Shown here piece by piece: positions 29,601-37,727 of a DNA stretch of 64,000 nt. The notes under the pieces are model-generated. The model did not search any database, had not been told where the DNA came from, and saw only the letters and a program-made list of their open reading frames with translations. Position numbers and translations under genes: made by a program. The DNA lies in assembly GCA_963775275.1 (NCBI GenBank), contig CAVZII010000005.1:3906001-3970000 (forward strand). The letters run 5' to 3'. Positions within the stretch are counted from its first letter, which is position 1. Each line of letters opens with the position of its first letter. The stretch comes from JANWHQ01 sp963775275 (GTDB taxonomy: Bacteria; Pseudomonadota; Alphaproteobacteria; Caulobacterales; Caulobacteraceae).

Positions 29601-30101
29601 GAACTCGCCGCGCTCGGAGACGGTGGAGGCGCGCACATAGCCGTTGACCGCGAAGTAGCGCTCGAGGTCGGCGAGGTTCACGTCCTGGCCGGTGCGGGCC
29701 GGATAGCCGGCCGCCGCCAGGGCCTCGCGCGGCGGGACCCGCTGCATCAGGGCCGGGACGGTGGTGACCAGGAGCCTGGGCTTGCCGTCCTCGCCGCCAT
29801 GGGCGAGGCGGCTCAGCGCCGCCATCCTCTGTGCGGCCACGGCGGGCGACGGCCCGATGCGATCGTAGGGCAGGCAGTCCCAGCCCTGCAGGCGGATGGG
29901 CTCGATCTCGCGGGCGAAGAAGCCGAGGGCGTCGACAAAGGCCGAGGCGCGCGCGGTGTCGCGGGCCACGAACACCGAAAGGCCGCGCCGGGCCTTGAGT
30001 ACATCGGCGACGACCAGGGCGTCGAAGCCCTCGGGCGCGCCGGTCAGGTCCAGGCGGCCGGGATCGGCGGCGACGCGCTTGAGCTCTTGGGGCGCAGCCA
30101 G
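26622..30101 (-). CDS. mfd: Transcription-repair coupling factor Mfd
   Basis: SF2 translocase that removes stalled RNA polymerase and recruits UvrA, 1159 residues. Seen: an N-terminal UvrB-like region (APEGFDALV, VTTVPALMQRVP), RNA-polymerase-interacting domain with GDLVVHIDHGIGRYAG, translocase motor with Walker A GDVGFGKTEVAL and VVDEEQHFG, helicase motif VI QLRGRVGR, and the C-terminal UvrA-autoinhibitory domain. The first standard start in frame is GTG 29975, but family sequence continues upstream through GRLDLTGAPEGFDALV with no ATG, GTG or TTG. A CTG at 30101, with TAGGAG eight bases upstream, is proposed as start. It is ten bases after sdhE. Confidence 0.93.
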   Translation of the reverse strand: MAAPQELKRVAADPGRLDLTGAPEGFDALVVADVLKARRGLSVFVARDTARASAFVDALGFFAREIEPIRLQGWDCLPYDRIGPSPAVAAQRMAALSRLAHGGEDGKPRLLVTTVPALMQRVPPREALAAAGYPARTGQDVNLADLERYFAVNGYVRASTVSERGEFAIRGGVIDVFAPAADEPVRLDLFGDALESIRAFDPETQRSTRQLHAVDLLPVSEVLLDAAAISRFRKGYVAEFGAPGEDALYASVSEGQRRAGVEHWLPLFYERLDTVFDYVGPDALIAFDHLAGEAMHERLALVQDAYEARVESAKVRSGYKALPPEALHLTAEEWAERTAGHPTRWFTPFQREGEASVDLGARAGRSFTVERAKDSIHLFEEAGRHASELAKAGKRVLFASWSEGSSERLAAMLADHGLANVRLAPYWDAARAADPRVPQRVVLPLEAGFETDSLAVISETDILGDRLARPRRRRRAQNFLAEATALTPGDLVVHIDHGIGRYAGLTTLEVQGAPHDCLELHYAAESKLYLPVENIDLLTRYGAETDGVQLDRLGGAAWQARKARAKERLREMAEGLIRIAAQRQTKAVSELDPPHGVFDEFCARFPYEETEDQLNAVADVLTDLGAGRPMDRLICGDVGFGKTEVALRAAFIVAMSGNQVAVVCPTTLLSRQHFKTFTERFAGWPVKVRQLSRMVGAKEAEETRAALARGEVEIVVGTHAILSEQVKFKSLGLVVVDEEQHFGVKHKEKLKALRADVHVLTLSATPIPRTLQMALSGIREMSIIATPPVDRLAVRTYVSPYDPVVIREALLREKYRGGQAYFVAPRIADLPDLERFLREQVPEVKIAVGHGQMSPTQLEKVMGAFYDGEFDVLLSTSIVESGLDIPTANTLVVHRADMFGLAQLYQLRGRVGRSKARAYAYLTTPADRPLTLSAEKRLKVMQALDSLGAGFQLASHDLDIRGGGNLLGEEQSGHIREVGVELYQQMLEDAVAELKAGGLSEIADARGWSPQINTGAAVLIPDAYVPDLNVRLALYRRLSDAEKPEDREALAAELIDRFGPLPPEAGQLLKVVAIKGLCRQANVSKIDVGPKGAVIAFRDDRFDNPAALVGHIQRHGEVWKLRPDQKVVVRGDWATPDQRLSASEKILGELARMALAQAA

Positions 30102-30111
30102 GGTCCTGCTC

Positions 30112-30390
30112 CTATGCGCCCTTGGACGCCAAGGCCCGGTGAGCCTCGAACCGGAACGCCCGGATGCGCGCCAGCACGGGCCCGTCGTGGGCGGCCGGCG
30201 CCGCCGCCTGGCCGACGATCCAGGCCCAGAGATCCTGGTCCGGCTCGTCGAGCAGGGCCTCGAAGGCGTCGAGCTCGATGTCGGTCAGGCCGCCGACGTG
30301 CGCATCGGCGAACGGCCCGAGGACCAGGTCGGCCTCGCGGAAGCCCCTGTGCCAGGCTCGGTATCTCAGCTTGCTCAGTCGTACTGTCAT
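30112..30390 (-). CDS. sdhE: FAD assembly factor SdhE
   Basis: Small protein (92 residues) that promotes covalent flavinylation of succinate dehydrogenase subunit A. Seen: the diagnostic RGxxE motif (Arg15-Gly-Phe-Arg-Glu19) in the first helix region and the following EADLVLGPFA and LDEPDQDLWAWI segments of the five-helix fold. It lies directly upstream of mfd (ten-base gap) in an operon divergent from recG, an arrangement common in alphaproteobacteria. The succinate dehydrogenase genes are not in the window. Confidence 0.93.
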   Translation of the reverse strand: MTVRLSKLRYRAWHRGFREADLVLGPFADAHVGGLTDIELDAFEALLDEPDQDLWAWIVGQAAAPAAHDGPVLARIRAFRFEAHRALASKGA

Positions 30391-30444
30391 CGGGCGGAGC
30401 GGCCGATATAGAGGCGCGAGCGCTGCTCCGCCAGCCGCTGTTGT

Positions 30445-31071
30445 TCAGGAAGTGCGCACGGGCCACGGGCGCGGGATCAGCATCGGCTTCCTGCGGGCGT
30501 AGGCGTCGTAGGCAGGCCCCAGCGCGGCGCGCAGGAACCGTTCCTCCATCCGCGCCTTGATCCAGAAGCCGTAAGTGATCAGGGCGACGCCGGCAAAGCC
30601 CGAGAGCGCGCCCTCGATCGCCGCCAGCCCCAGGGCGGAGGTGATCATCCCGGTGTAGATCGGGTGGCGGACCAGGGCGTAGGGGCCGGTGTCGACGATC
30701 CTGTGGTCGGACTTGCGCGTGATGTTGCCCGACCAGAGCCGGCCGAGCGTGATCCTGGCCCACCAGCAGAACAGGAACCCGGCCGCGATCACACCCACGA
30801 GGACCCAGCCGGCGGCCTCGGGCGTGATCCAGAGCTGGACCGCGTCCAAACGACTGGAGAGGACGACGTGGCGCGAGGGATCGTCCGGATCCGGGCGGGT
30901 CCAGAACAGGAGCAGAAAGCCCGCCATGGTCGGGATCAGGTGCAGGGCCTCCCAACCCGCTCCGGCCCTGGCGACCGTCCGGGCGCGCCAGAAGGCCGCC
31001 AGCCACCACGAGACGATCCAGGCGATCCAGAGCGTCCAGGCCGCCTGCAAGGGCGTGAGCGTAAGCATCAT
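30445..31071 (-). CDS. Isoprenylcysteine carboxyl methyltransferase (ICMT)-family membrane protein
   Basis: 208-residue polytopic protein with about five helices. The conserved C-terminal block is clear: DTGPYALVRHPIYTG followed by EERFLRAALGPAYDAYARR, which forms the SAM-binding and catalytic region in ICMT and phospholipid methyltransferase relatives. Bacterial members methylate lipids or other membrane-proximal acceptors; isoprenylated proteins are not the expected substrate. It is the first gene of the minus-strand run leading to sdhE (54 bp gap) and mfd, and divergent from recG with 124 bp between starts. The acceptor is unknown. Confidence 0.83.
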   Translation of the reverse strand: MMLTLTPLQAAWTLWIAWIVSWWLAAFWRARTVARAGAGWEALHLIPTMAGFLLLFWTRPDPDDPSRHVVLSSRLDAVQLWITPEAAGWVLVGVIAAGFLFCWWARITLGRLWSGNITRKSDHRIVDTGPYALVRHPIYTGMITSALGLAAIEGALSGFAGVALITYGFWIKARMEERFLRAALGPAYDAYARRKPMLIPRPWPVRTS

Positions 31072-31195
31072 CGCGTTGTCCCCTCCCGCCGGGCGGCGCC
31101 CCTGCCCTGCCTATTCGCCGCCGGTCGGAGCTTCGGATGTCTGCCAACGTGCGTGACGCAGACGATCCCGTCCAGGCTGACTATGCTCACTCCCG

Positions 31196-33262
31196 ATGCG
31201 GCCCGAGATTCTCTTCCCCCTGTTCTCGCCGTCCAGCGGCCTGAAGGGCGTAGGGCCCAAGCTCGCCCCGCTGGTGGAGCGTCTGGCCGGCCCGCTGGTG
31301 CGCGACGTCCTGTTCGTGGCGCCGACGGGAGTGGTGCACCGGTCCCGCGCCACGGTGGAGCACGCCCGCGAGGGCGAGACCCAGATCTTCCTGGTGCGCA
31401 TCGACGCCCACCTCAAGCCCCGTCGGCAGGGCGCGCCTTACCGGATTCGCGCGGCGGATGAGACGGGATTTCTTTTCCTGAATTATTTCCGTGTCTACGG
31501 CGATACTCTTGAGCGTAACAACCCCCCCGGCGCCAAGCGCGCCGTCAGCGGCAAGGTGGAGTGGTTCAACGCCGAGAGGCAGATCTCGCATCCGGACTAC
31601 CTGCTGCCCGCCGAGCGGCTGGACGAGATCCCGACCTTCGAGGCGGTCTATCCGGCGACGGCCGGACTGCCCTCGCGTGTGGTGCGCAGGCTGGCGCGCG
31701 AGGCCCTGGCGCGGGCGCCGGACCTGCCCGAGTGGCTGGACCCGGCCTTCCAGGCCCGCGAGGGCTGGCCTTCGTGGCTGGAGGCGCTCACGGCGCTGCA
31801 TTCGCCCAAGACCCAGGCCGACACCGGGCCGGAGACCCCTTTCCGTCGCCGGCTCGCCTATGACGAGCTGCTGGCGCATCAGCTCGCCATGGCCCGCAGG
31901 AAGGCGGCGCGACGGCGCGAGCCGGCGGTCGCGATCGGACGGAGCGCGACGGCGGACCGGATCGAGGCTGCCCTGCCCTTCCGCCTGACCGGGTCGCAGG
32001 TGCGGGCGCTGGAGGAGATCCGCGCGGACCTGGCGTCGGGCGAGCGGATGAGCCGGCTGCTGCACGGGGACGTGGGGGCGGGCAAGACCGTGGTGGCCAT
32101 GCTGGCCATGGCCGACGTCGCCGAGGCGGGGCTGCAGTCGGTGCTGATGGCGCCGACCGAGATCCTGGCGCGCCAGCACCACGACACGGTCAAGGCGCCC
32201 CTGGAAGCGCAAGGCGTGGGCGTCGTGCTGCTGACCGGGCGCGACAAGGGCGCGGGTCGGGCGGGGAAGCTGCAGGCGCTGGCGTCGGGCGAGGCCAAGG
32301 TCGCGATCGGCACCCATGCGGTGTTCCAGGACGACGTCGCCTTCCAGCATCTGGCCCTGGCGGTGGTGGACGAGCAGCACCGGTTCGGGGTGAACGAGCG
32401 GCGCCGGCTGCAGGACAAGGGCCGGGACGCGCATCTGCTTTCCATGTCCGCCACGCCGATCCCGCGGACGCTGGAGCTCACCCAGTACGGCGACCTGGAC
32501 GTCTCGCGCCTGACCGAGAAGCCGCCGGGTCGTACGCCGGTGGCCACGCGCGCGGCGCCGATGCCGCGCATCGGCGAGGTGGTGGAACGCCTGAAGGCGG
32601 CGACCGCCGCCGGCGCCCAGGCCTTCTGGATCTGTCCGCTGGTGAGCGAGTCCGAAGTGATCGACCTGACGGCCGCCGAGAAGCGGGCCGAGACCCTGCG
32701 AAAGCTCATCGGGCCGAAAGTGGGCCTCATCCATGGCGGCATGCCCGCCGCCGAGAAGGACCAGGTGATGGCCGAGTTCCTGGAGGGCCGGCTCGAGGTG
32801 CTGGTGGCCACGACGGTGGTGGAGGTGGGCGTGGATGTCCCCAACGCCTCGATCATGGTGATCGAGCAGGCGGAAAGGTTCGGCCTCGCCCAGCTGCACC
32901 AGCTGAGAGGCCGAGTGGGCCGCGGCCAGCGGGAGAGCGCCTGCGTCCTGCTCTACGATCCGCCGCTGTCGAAGACCGCCCAGCAGCGCCTGGACGTGCT
33001 GAGGCGCACCGACGACGGGTTCGCCATCGCCGAGCAGGATCTGCTGCTGCGCGGCGGGGGCGATCCTCTGGGTCTGAAGCAGAGCGGCTTTCCGGCCTAC
33101 CGCCTGGCCGATCCCTATGCGCACCGCGAGCTGATCCTGGCGGCGGCCGACGACGCGCGCCTGTTGCTCCAGCGCGACCCGGAGCTGACCGGCGAGCGGG
33201 GCCGCGCGGCCCAGGTCTTGACCGAGCTCTTCGACTGGAAGCCGGCCCAGCAAGGGGATTGA
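31196..33262 (+). CDS. recG: ATP-dependent DNA helicase RecG
   Basis: Branch-migrating helicase that regresses stalled forks and processes recombination junctions, 688 residues. Seen: an N-terminal helix-hairpin region (LKGVGPKLAPLVERL), OB-fold wedge domain (about 60-160), Walker A GDVGAGKTVVAM, motif II DEQHRFG, motif III SMSATPIPRTL, the VEVGVDVPNA and QLRGRVGRGQ motifs, and the C-terminal TRG region. Length is standard. It is divergent from the ICMT-like/sdhE/mfd operon and convergent with the DUF3089 gene, with a candidate bidirectional terminator between them. Confidence 0.96.
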   Translation: MRPEILFPLFSPSSGLKGVGPKLAPLVERLAGPLVRDVLFVAPTGVVHRSRATVEHAREGETQIFLVRIDAHLKPRRQGAPYRIRAADETGFLFLNYFRVYGDTLERNNPPGAKRAVSGKVEWFNAERQISHPDYLLPAERLDEIPTFEAVYPATAGLPSRVVRRLAREALARAPDLPEWLDPAFQAREGWPSWLEALTALHSPKTQADTGPETPFRRRLAYDELLAHQLAMARRKAARRREPAVAIGRSATADRIEAALPFRLTGSQVRALEEIRADLASGERMSRLLHGDVGAGKTVVAMLAMADVAEAGLQSVLMAPTEILARQHHDTVKAPLEAQGVGVVLLTGRDKGAGRAGKLQALASGEAKVAIGTHAVFQDDVAFQHLALAVVDEQHRFGVNERRRLQDKGRDAHLLSMSATPIPRTLELTQYGDLDVSRLTEKPPGRTPVATRAAPMPRIGEVVERLKAATAAGAQAFWICPLVSESEVIDLTAAEKRAETLRKLIGPKVGLIHGGMPAAEKDQVMAEFLEGRLEVLVATTVVEVGVDVPNASIMVIEQAERFGLAQLHQLRGRVGRGQRESACVLLYDPPLSKTAQQRLDVLRRTDDGFAIAEQDLLLRGGGDPLGLKQSGFPAYRLADPYAHRELILAAADDARLLLQRDPELTGERGRAAQVLTELFDWKPAQQGD

Positions 33263-33329
33263 GGGACGCGCGTCAGATTTCCGAGGTGGAGGCGCAGGCG
33301 GCGGCGACTCCATCGCCCCCCAAAGGAGA

Positions 33330-33404
33330 CCAAGGTCACCAAGATGCCGAGCCCGTCGCTGGTCGCCGGGGCCGGTTGGAATCGCTGAACCTTTGTGACC
33401 TTGG
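33330..33404. terminator. Candidate bidirectional terminator between recG and the DUF3089 gene
   Basis: Inverted repeat CCAAGGTCAC (33330-33339) / GTGACCTTGG (33395-33404), with nearby complementary CAAAGG/CCTTTG words and C- and G-runs outside the arms, in the 179-bp gap between two converging genes. The loop is 55 bases and there is no U-tract on either strand, so activity is uncertain. Confidence 0.35.
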
Positions 33405-33441
33405 GGGGGCCGTTGTGACTTCGGCGCGGCGCGAGGATCGC

Positions 33442-34731
33442 TTACCGCCCCATCACCCTGGCGCGGGGGACGTCGATGGAGGTGGTGATGGGGGCGGCGG
33501 GCATGTGGAAGCCGGGCGTGGCCTCCAGCGCGTCCAGGCGCGCCTTCGCGTCCGCTCCGATGTCCGCATAGAAGAGCGAGAAGCCGGGCGCCTTGTGCCG
33601 CGCGAGCCAGCCGCCGACAGGCTTCAGCGACGGCGACTTGGGCCGGGAGAACCTGAGCAGGCCGCGGCGGCATTCGGCCGAGACCTGGTGCGGCAGGAAG
33701 GCGGGGCGAACGCCCCACTCCAGGTTGGTGGCGTTGGCCGCGCCGCGGTGGGCGCGCTCGCTCGCGGGCGCAGCCGATCCTGTGAGCGGGTCCACGCACA
33801 GCGCCGCGCGCGCACCGAGAGGCCGCAGCTCGCCGCCCGGCCCGAACACGAGCGCCCGGGCCAGCACACGCCGGGCGAGGCCGTCATCGCCCCTGCGGAC
33901 GGGCATGTAGGCCACCAGGCAGCGCGCCTGATGGCGCGCGGCGCACGCCGGCAGGACCGAACCCGGTGCATGGGCGTCCGCCGGCAGGACCGCGCGCATC
34001 GCATAGACCGCGACGAGCCGGTCAGCGAGGCTGGGGTCCGGTCCGGCCTCCTCCCGCGCGAGCCGGTCGGCCAGCGCCGCCCCCTGCTCCACCCCCGCGA
34101 TGATCAGGGGGCGCCCGAGATCGAACCGGGCCCGCCACTGGTGGAAGGCCGCGCGAACGTCCTCGTAGGCGAGCTGGCGCGCGGCGCGGGAGTCCTCTCC
34201 CAGGGTCAGCATGGCGTAGAGGCTGGCCTGCCGGTAGCGGGGCGCGAACACCCGCCCGAGCCGCTCGAAAGGGCCGGCGTAGTTGGGCAGCATCACCTTG
34301 TCGAGCTCGCGCATCGAGCGCGGATGGTCGATCGGGCCGTTCCACTCCTCGCCGCCGTCATAGGTGGTGGGATGGATGAAGAAGACATCGGCGGGCCCCG
34401 CGGTCCCGTCGCCGACCTTGGGCCAGCCCGCGGGGTCCGGCGGCAGGAGCGCCCAGGCGCCGGGCCTGGAATAGTCGGGCGCCTTGGGCGGCTGGTAGGT
34501 CTGAAAAGGGACCTTGGGATTCAGCGAGGCCAGCAGGAAGTCGCCCCGGAAGACGAAGGCCGTCACCAGGGCGGCGACGAGGAGCGCGAGGCCGGCGGCG
34601 TGGCGGGCCTGCCGCGGCGTGGGCCTGGGAAGGAGCTTCAGGGGCACCAGGGGTCTATAGTGGCCCCGGCTCGCCGGCGCGAGCCGTCCAACGCGTTCGA
34701 CCCGCAGCCGGCGCTTTGATAAGACGCGCAT
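33442..34731 (-). CDS. DUF3089 alpha/beta-hydrolase-like membrane-anchored protein lacking the nucleophile Ser
   Basis: 429 residues: a basic N-terminus, one transmembrane helix (about 45-62), then a periplasmic DUF3089 domain. Seen: VFFIHPTTYDGG at the start of the fold and LIIAGVEQGAALADRL at the nucleophile elbow. In DUF3089 proteins this elbow normally reads GHSQG; here it is Gly213-Val-Glu-Gln-Gly217, so the catalytic Ser and preceding His are replaced. The protein is otherwise full length and in one frame, which suggests an inactive homologue kept for another role rather than decay. Its ATG lies 40 bp from the hdaA GTG on the other strand, so the promoters of both genes must overlap 5' coding sequence. 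Confidence 0.8.
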   Translation of the reverse strand: MRVLSKRRLRVERVGRLAPASRGHYRPLVPLKLLPRPTPRQARHAAGLALLVAALVTAFVFRGDFLLASLNPKVPFQTYQPPKAPDYSRPGAWALLPPDPAGWPKVGDGTAGPADVFFIHPTTYDGGEEWNGPIDHPRSMRELDKVMLPNYAGPFERLGRVFAPRYRQASLYAMLTLGEDSRAARQLAYEDVRAAFHQWRARFDLGRPLIIAGVEQGAALADRLAREEAGPDPSLADRLVAVYAMRAVLPADAHAPGSVLPACAARHQARCLVAYMPVRRGDDGLARRVLARALVFGPGGELRPLGARAALCVDPLTGSAAPASERAHRGAANATNLEWGVRPAFLPHQVSAECRRGLLRFSRPKSPSLKPVGGWLARHKAPGFSLFYADIGADAKARLDALEATPGFHMPAAPITTSIDVPRARVMGR

Positions 34732-34771
34732 GCGGGGATGCGCGGGCGGGGCCGAGGAGCGGAAGTCGAGC

Positions 34772-35488
34772 GTGAGCCGCCAGCTTCGTTTGAGCCTGGA
34801 GCATGAGCCCAGCTATGAGCGCGAGACGTTCGTCGTCTCGCCGAGCAACGCCGCGGCGGTCCTGGCCGTGGACGCCTGGCCGCACTGGCATGCGGGCGCG
34901 CTGGCCCTGGTCGGTCCGCCGGGCGCGGGCAAGACCCACCTGGCGAGGATCTGGGCCAGGACGGCGGGCGCGATGGAGCTGACGCCGCAGGCCCGTCTCG
35001 AGGACATCGGCGGCGTCGCGGGCCGGCCGATCCTGCTGGAAGGCGCCGAGGCGGCCGACGAGGAGGTCCTCTTCCACCTGATCAACATGGCGACCGAGCC
35101 CGGGGCGAGCCTGCTGCTCACTGCAAGCCGGCCGCCGGCCGCCTGGACCGCGCGCCTGCCCGACCTGCGCTCGCGGCTGAACGCGCTGCAGGCGGCCGAG
35201 CTGCACCCGCCGGACGACGCCTTGCTGGAGGGCGTACTGCGGAAGTTCTTCCGGGAACGGAATATTCGTCCTCCCGAGGACGTGTTCTCCTATCTTGTTC
35301 GCAGAATGGAAAGGTCGGTCCTTGTAGCGTTGGCGCTGGTGGAGAGATTGGATGAGGCCTCGCTCGCCGAACATCGTCCGGTTTCGCGCGCGCTCGCGCG
35401 GCAGATCCTCGAAGAGGGCGGCGAAACCGCTGAACTATTCGCAACTCGACTTGCAGAGCCGGGCGCTTCGGGAGAGAACACCGCGTGA
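34772..35488 (+). CDS. hdaA: HdaA, DnaA-related regulator of replication initiation
   Basis: DnaA-homologous AAA+ protein (238 residues) that, with the beta clamp, stimulates ATP hydrolysis by DnaA and blocks re-initiation. Seen: an N-terminal SRQLRLSLEH segment (QLxLxL clamp-binding motif), Walker A GPPGAGKTH, and a C-terminal lid with AELHPPDDALLEGVLRK. The DnaA DNA-binding domain IV is absent, as expected. GTG at 34772 is chosen because the clamp-binding motif follows at once and GAGGAGCGGA precedes it. The hdaA-ppk-ppx order matches what I recall for Caulobacter. Confidence 0.88.
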   Translation: MSRQLRLSLEHEPSYERETFVVSPSNAAAVLAVDAWPHWHAGALALVGPPGAGKTHLARIWARTAGAMELTPQARLEDIGGVAGRPILLEGAEAADEEVLFHLINMATEPGASLLLTASRPPAAWTARLPDLRSRLNALQAAELHPPDDALLEGVLRKFFRERNIRPPEDVFSYLVRRMERSVLVALALVERLDEASLAEHRPVSRALARQILEEGGETAELFATRLAEPGASGENTA

Positions 35489-35513
35489 AGCCGAAGCCTC
35501 CGCCAACGACGAG

Positions 35514-37727
35514 ATGAGCGACGCCGCCGTCCGCCGCTCGCCCGCAAGGCGCCGCCCTGCCCCGCCGCCACGCCCGGGGCTGGACCAGAAGCTGCTGGCC
35601 TCGCCCGCCCGGTTCTTCAACCGCGAGCTCTCGTGGCTGAGCTTCAACGAGCGGGTGCTGGAGGAGAGCGACAACGCGCGCCACCCGCTCCTGGAACGGC
35701 TGAGGTTCCTGTCGATCTCGGCCAACAACCTCGACGAATTCTACATGGTCCGCGTCGCCGGCCTGAAGGGCCAGGTGCGCGAGGGCGTGCGCGTGCTGAG
35801 CCAGGACGGTCTGACGCCCGCCGAGCAGCTGGCCCGGGTCAATGCCGCCGCGTCCGACCTGATGTCGGTGCAGCAGCGCCTGTGGCGGGAGATCAAGACC
35901 GAGCTCGCTGCGGCCGGGCTCAGCGTGATCGAGCCGCAGGAGACGACGGAGACGGAGCGGCAGTGGCTGGAAGGGGTGTTCCTGAGCCAGCTGTTCCCGA
36001 TCCTGACCCCGCTGGCGATCGACCCGGCGCACCCCTTCCCGTTCATTCCGAACCTCGGCTTCTGCCTGGCGCTGAAGCTGAAACGGCTGATCGACAACAA
36101 GGAGCTGCACGCCCTGGTGCCGATCCCGGCCCAGGCGGCGCGCTTCTGGCAGATGCCGACGACCGACGGCGAGCGCCCGGCCTCGGCCGAGCGCCGGTTC
36201 GTGTCGCTGGAGAGCCTGCTTTCTCTGTTCCTGGATCACCTGTTCCCGGGTTGCCGGGTGGAGGCCAAGGGCCTGTTCCGCCTGATCCGGGACTCGGACG
36301 TGGAGATCGAGGAAGAGGCCGAGGACCTGGTGCGCGAGTTCGAAGCGCTCCTGAAGCAGCGGCGGCTCGGCTCGGTGGTGCGGGTCAAGATCGAGGCCGC
36401 GATGCCGCAGGACCTGCGCGACTTCATTATCGAAAGCCTGGGCGCCGAGCCGCAGGACGTGGTGCTGGTGGACGGGGTCCTGGGCCTCGCCCAGTTCGCC
36501 CAGCTGATCCCGCCCGACCGCCCGGACCTGAAGTTCAAGCTGTTCGAGCCACGCTTCCCCGAACGGATCCGCGACCATGGCGGAGACTGCTTCGCCGCCA
36601 TCCGCGAGAAGGACATTCTGGTCCACCACCCGTTCGAGAGCTTCGACGTGGTGGTCCAGTTCCTGCGCCAGGCCGCCGTGGACCCCAATGTGCTGGCGAT
36701 CAAGCAGACGCTCTACCGCACCTCCAAGGACAGCCCGATCGTCGCCGCCCTGATCGCGGCGGCCGAGAACGGCAAGAGCGTCACGGCGCTGGTGGAGATC
36801 AAGGCGCGCTTCGACGAGGCGGCCAACATCAGCTGGGCCCGCGCCATGGAGCGAGCCGGCGTGCACGTCGTCTTCGGCTTCGTGGAGTACAAGACCCACG
36901 CCAAGCTGTCGCTGGTGGTCCGGCGCGAGGGCGAGCAGCTACGCACCTACTGCCACTTCGGCACGGGCAACTACCATCCGGTCACGGCCAAGATCTACAC
37001 GGACCTGTCGCTGTTCACGACCGATCCGGCGCTGGGCCGGGATTCGGCGCGTCTGTTCAACTACATCACCGGCTACGCGCGGCCCGAGCGGCTGGAGAAG
37101 CTGTCGTTCTCGCCGGTGACGCTGAAGCAGGACCTGCTGGCGATGATCGCCCGCGAGGCCGAGAACGCCGGCGCCGGCCGCCCCGCCGCGATCTGGGCCA
37201 AGCTGAACGCCCTGGTCGACCCGGAGATCATCGATGCGCTCTATGAGGCGAGCCAGGCGGGGGTGAGGATCGACCTCGTCATCCGCGGCATCTGCTGCCT
37301 CAAGCCCGGCGTCCCGGGCCTGTCGCAGAACATCCGGGTCAAGAGCATCGTCGGCCGCTTCCTGGAGCACGCACGGATCGTCGCCTTCGCCAACGGCGAG
37401 GCCATGCCGAGCGCCAGGGCCAAGGTCTTCATCTCCTCCGCCGACTGGATGCCGCGTAACCTGGATCGCAGGGTCGAGTCGCTCGTTCCCATCGAGAACC
37501 CGACGGTGCATCAGCAGGTGCTGCAGCAGATCATGGTCGCCAACCTCATGGACCAGGCCCAGACGTGGTGGCTGGACGCGGACGGCGCCTACAGCCGCGA
37601 CCCCGCCTGGCTGAACGAGAACGCCTTCTCGGCGCACCAGTACTTCATGACCAATCCCAGCCTGTCCGGCCGCGGCCAGCGGGTGAAGGACCTGCCCCGC
37701 GCCCTGGACCATGTCCTCAAACGGTAG
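35514..37727 (+). CDS. ppk: Polyphosphate kinase 1
   Basis: Reversible transfer of the ATP gamma-phosphate to polyphosphate, 737 residues. Seen: the N-terminal domain FFNRELSWLSFNERVLEE and NNLDEFYMVRVAGL, the head domain, and the two catalytic domains with the autophosphorylated His in TYCHFGTGNYHP and the second catalytic region IVGRFLEHARI. ATG 35514 is chosen: the open frame extends further upstream but overlaps hdaA and lacks family sequence. The N-terminal 20 residues are Arg/Pro-rich and poorly conserved. The 3' end overlaps ppx by 17 bp, so synthesis and degradation of polyphosphate are translationally linked. Confidence 0.95.
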   Translation: MSDAAVRRSPARRRPAPPPRPGLDQKLLASPARFFNRELSWLSFNERVLEESDNARHPLLERLRFLSISANNLDEFYMVRVAGLKGQVREGVRVLSQDGLTPAEQLARVNAAASDLMSVQQRLWREIKTELAAAGLSVIEPQETTETERQWLEGVFLSQLFPILTPLAIDPAHPFPFIPNLGFCLALKLKRLIDNKELHALVPIPAQAARFWQMPTTDGERPASAERRFVSLESLLSLFLDHLFPGCRVEAKGLFRLIRDSDVEIEEEAEDLVREFEALLKQRRLGSVVRVKIEAAMPQDLRDFIIESLGAEPQDVVLVDGVLGLAQFAQLIPPDRPDLKFKLFEPRFPERIRDHGGDCFAAIREKDILVHHPFESFDVVVQFLRQAAVDPNVLAIKQTLYRTSKDSPIVAALIAAAENGKSVTALVEIKARFDEAANISWARAMERAGVHVVFGFVEYKTHAKLSLVVRREGEQLRTYCHFGTGNYHPVTAKIYTDLSLFTTDPALGRDSARLFNYITGYARPERLEKLSFSPVTLKQDLLAMIAREAENAGAGRPAAIWAKLNALVDPEIIDALYEASQAGVRIDLVIRGICCLKPGVPGLSQNIRVKSIVGRFLEHARIVAFANGEAMPSARAKVFISSADWMPRNLDRRVESLVPIENPTVHQQVLQQIMVANLMDQAQTWWLDADGAYSRDPAWLNENAFSAHQYFMTNPSLSGRGQRVKDLPRALDHVLKR

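Noticed and set aside
36239..36703. 155-codon minus-strand frame inside ppk
   Set aside because: Antisense shadow; Ser/Arg-rich with no family pattern.
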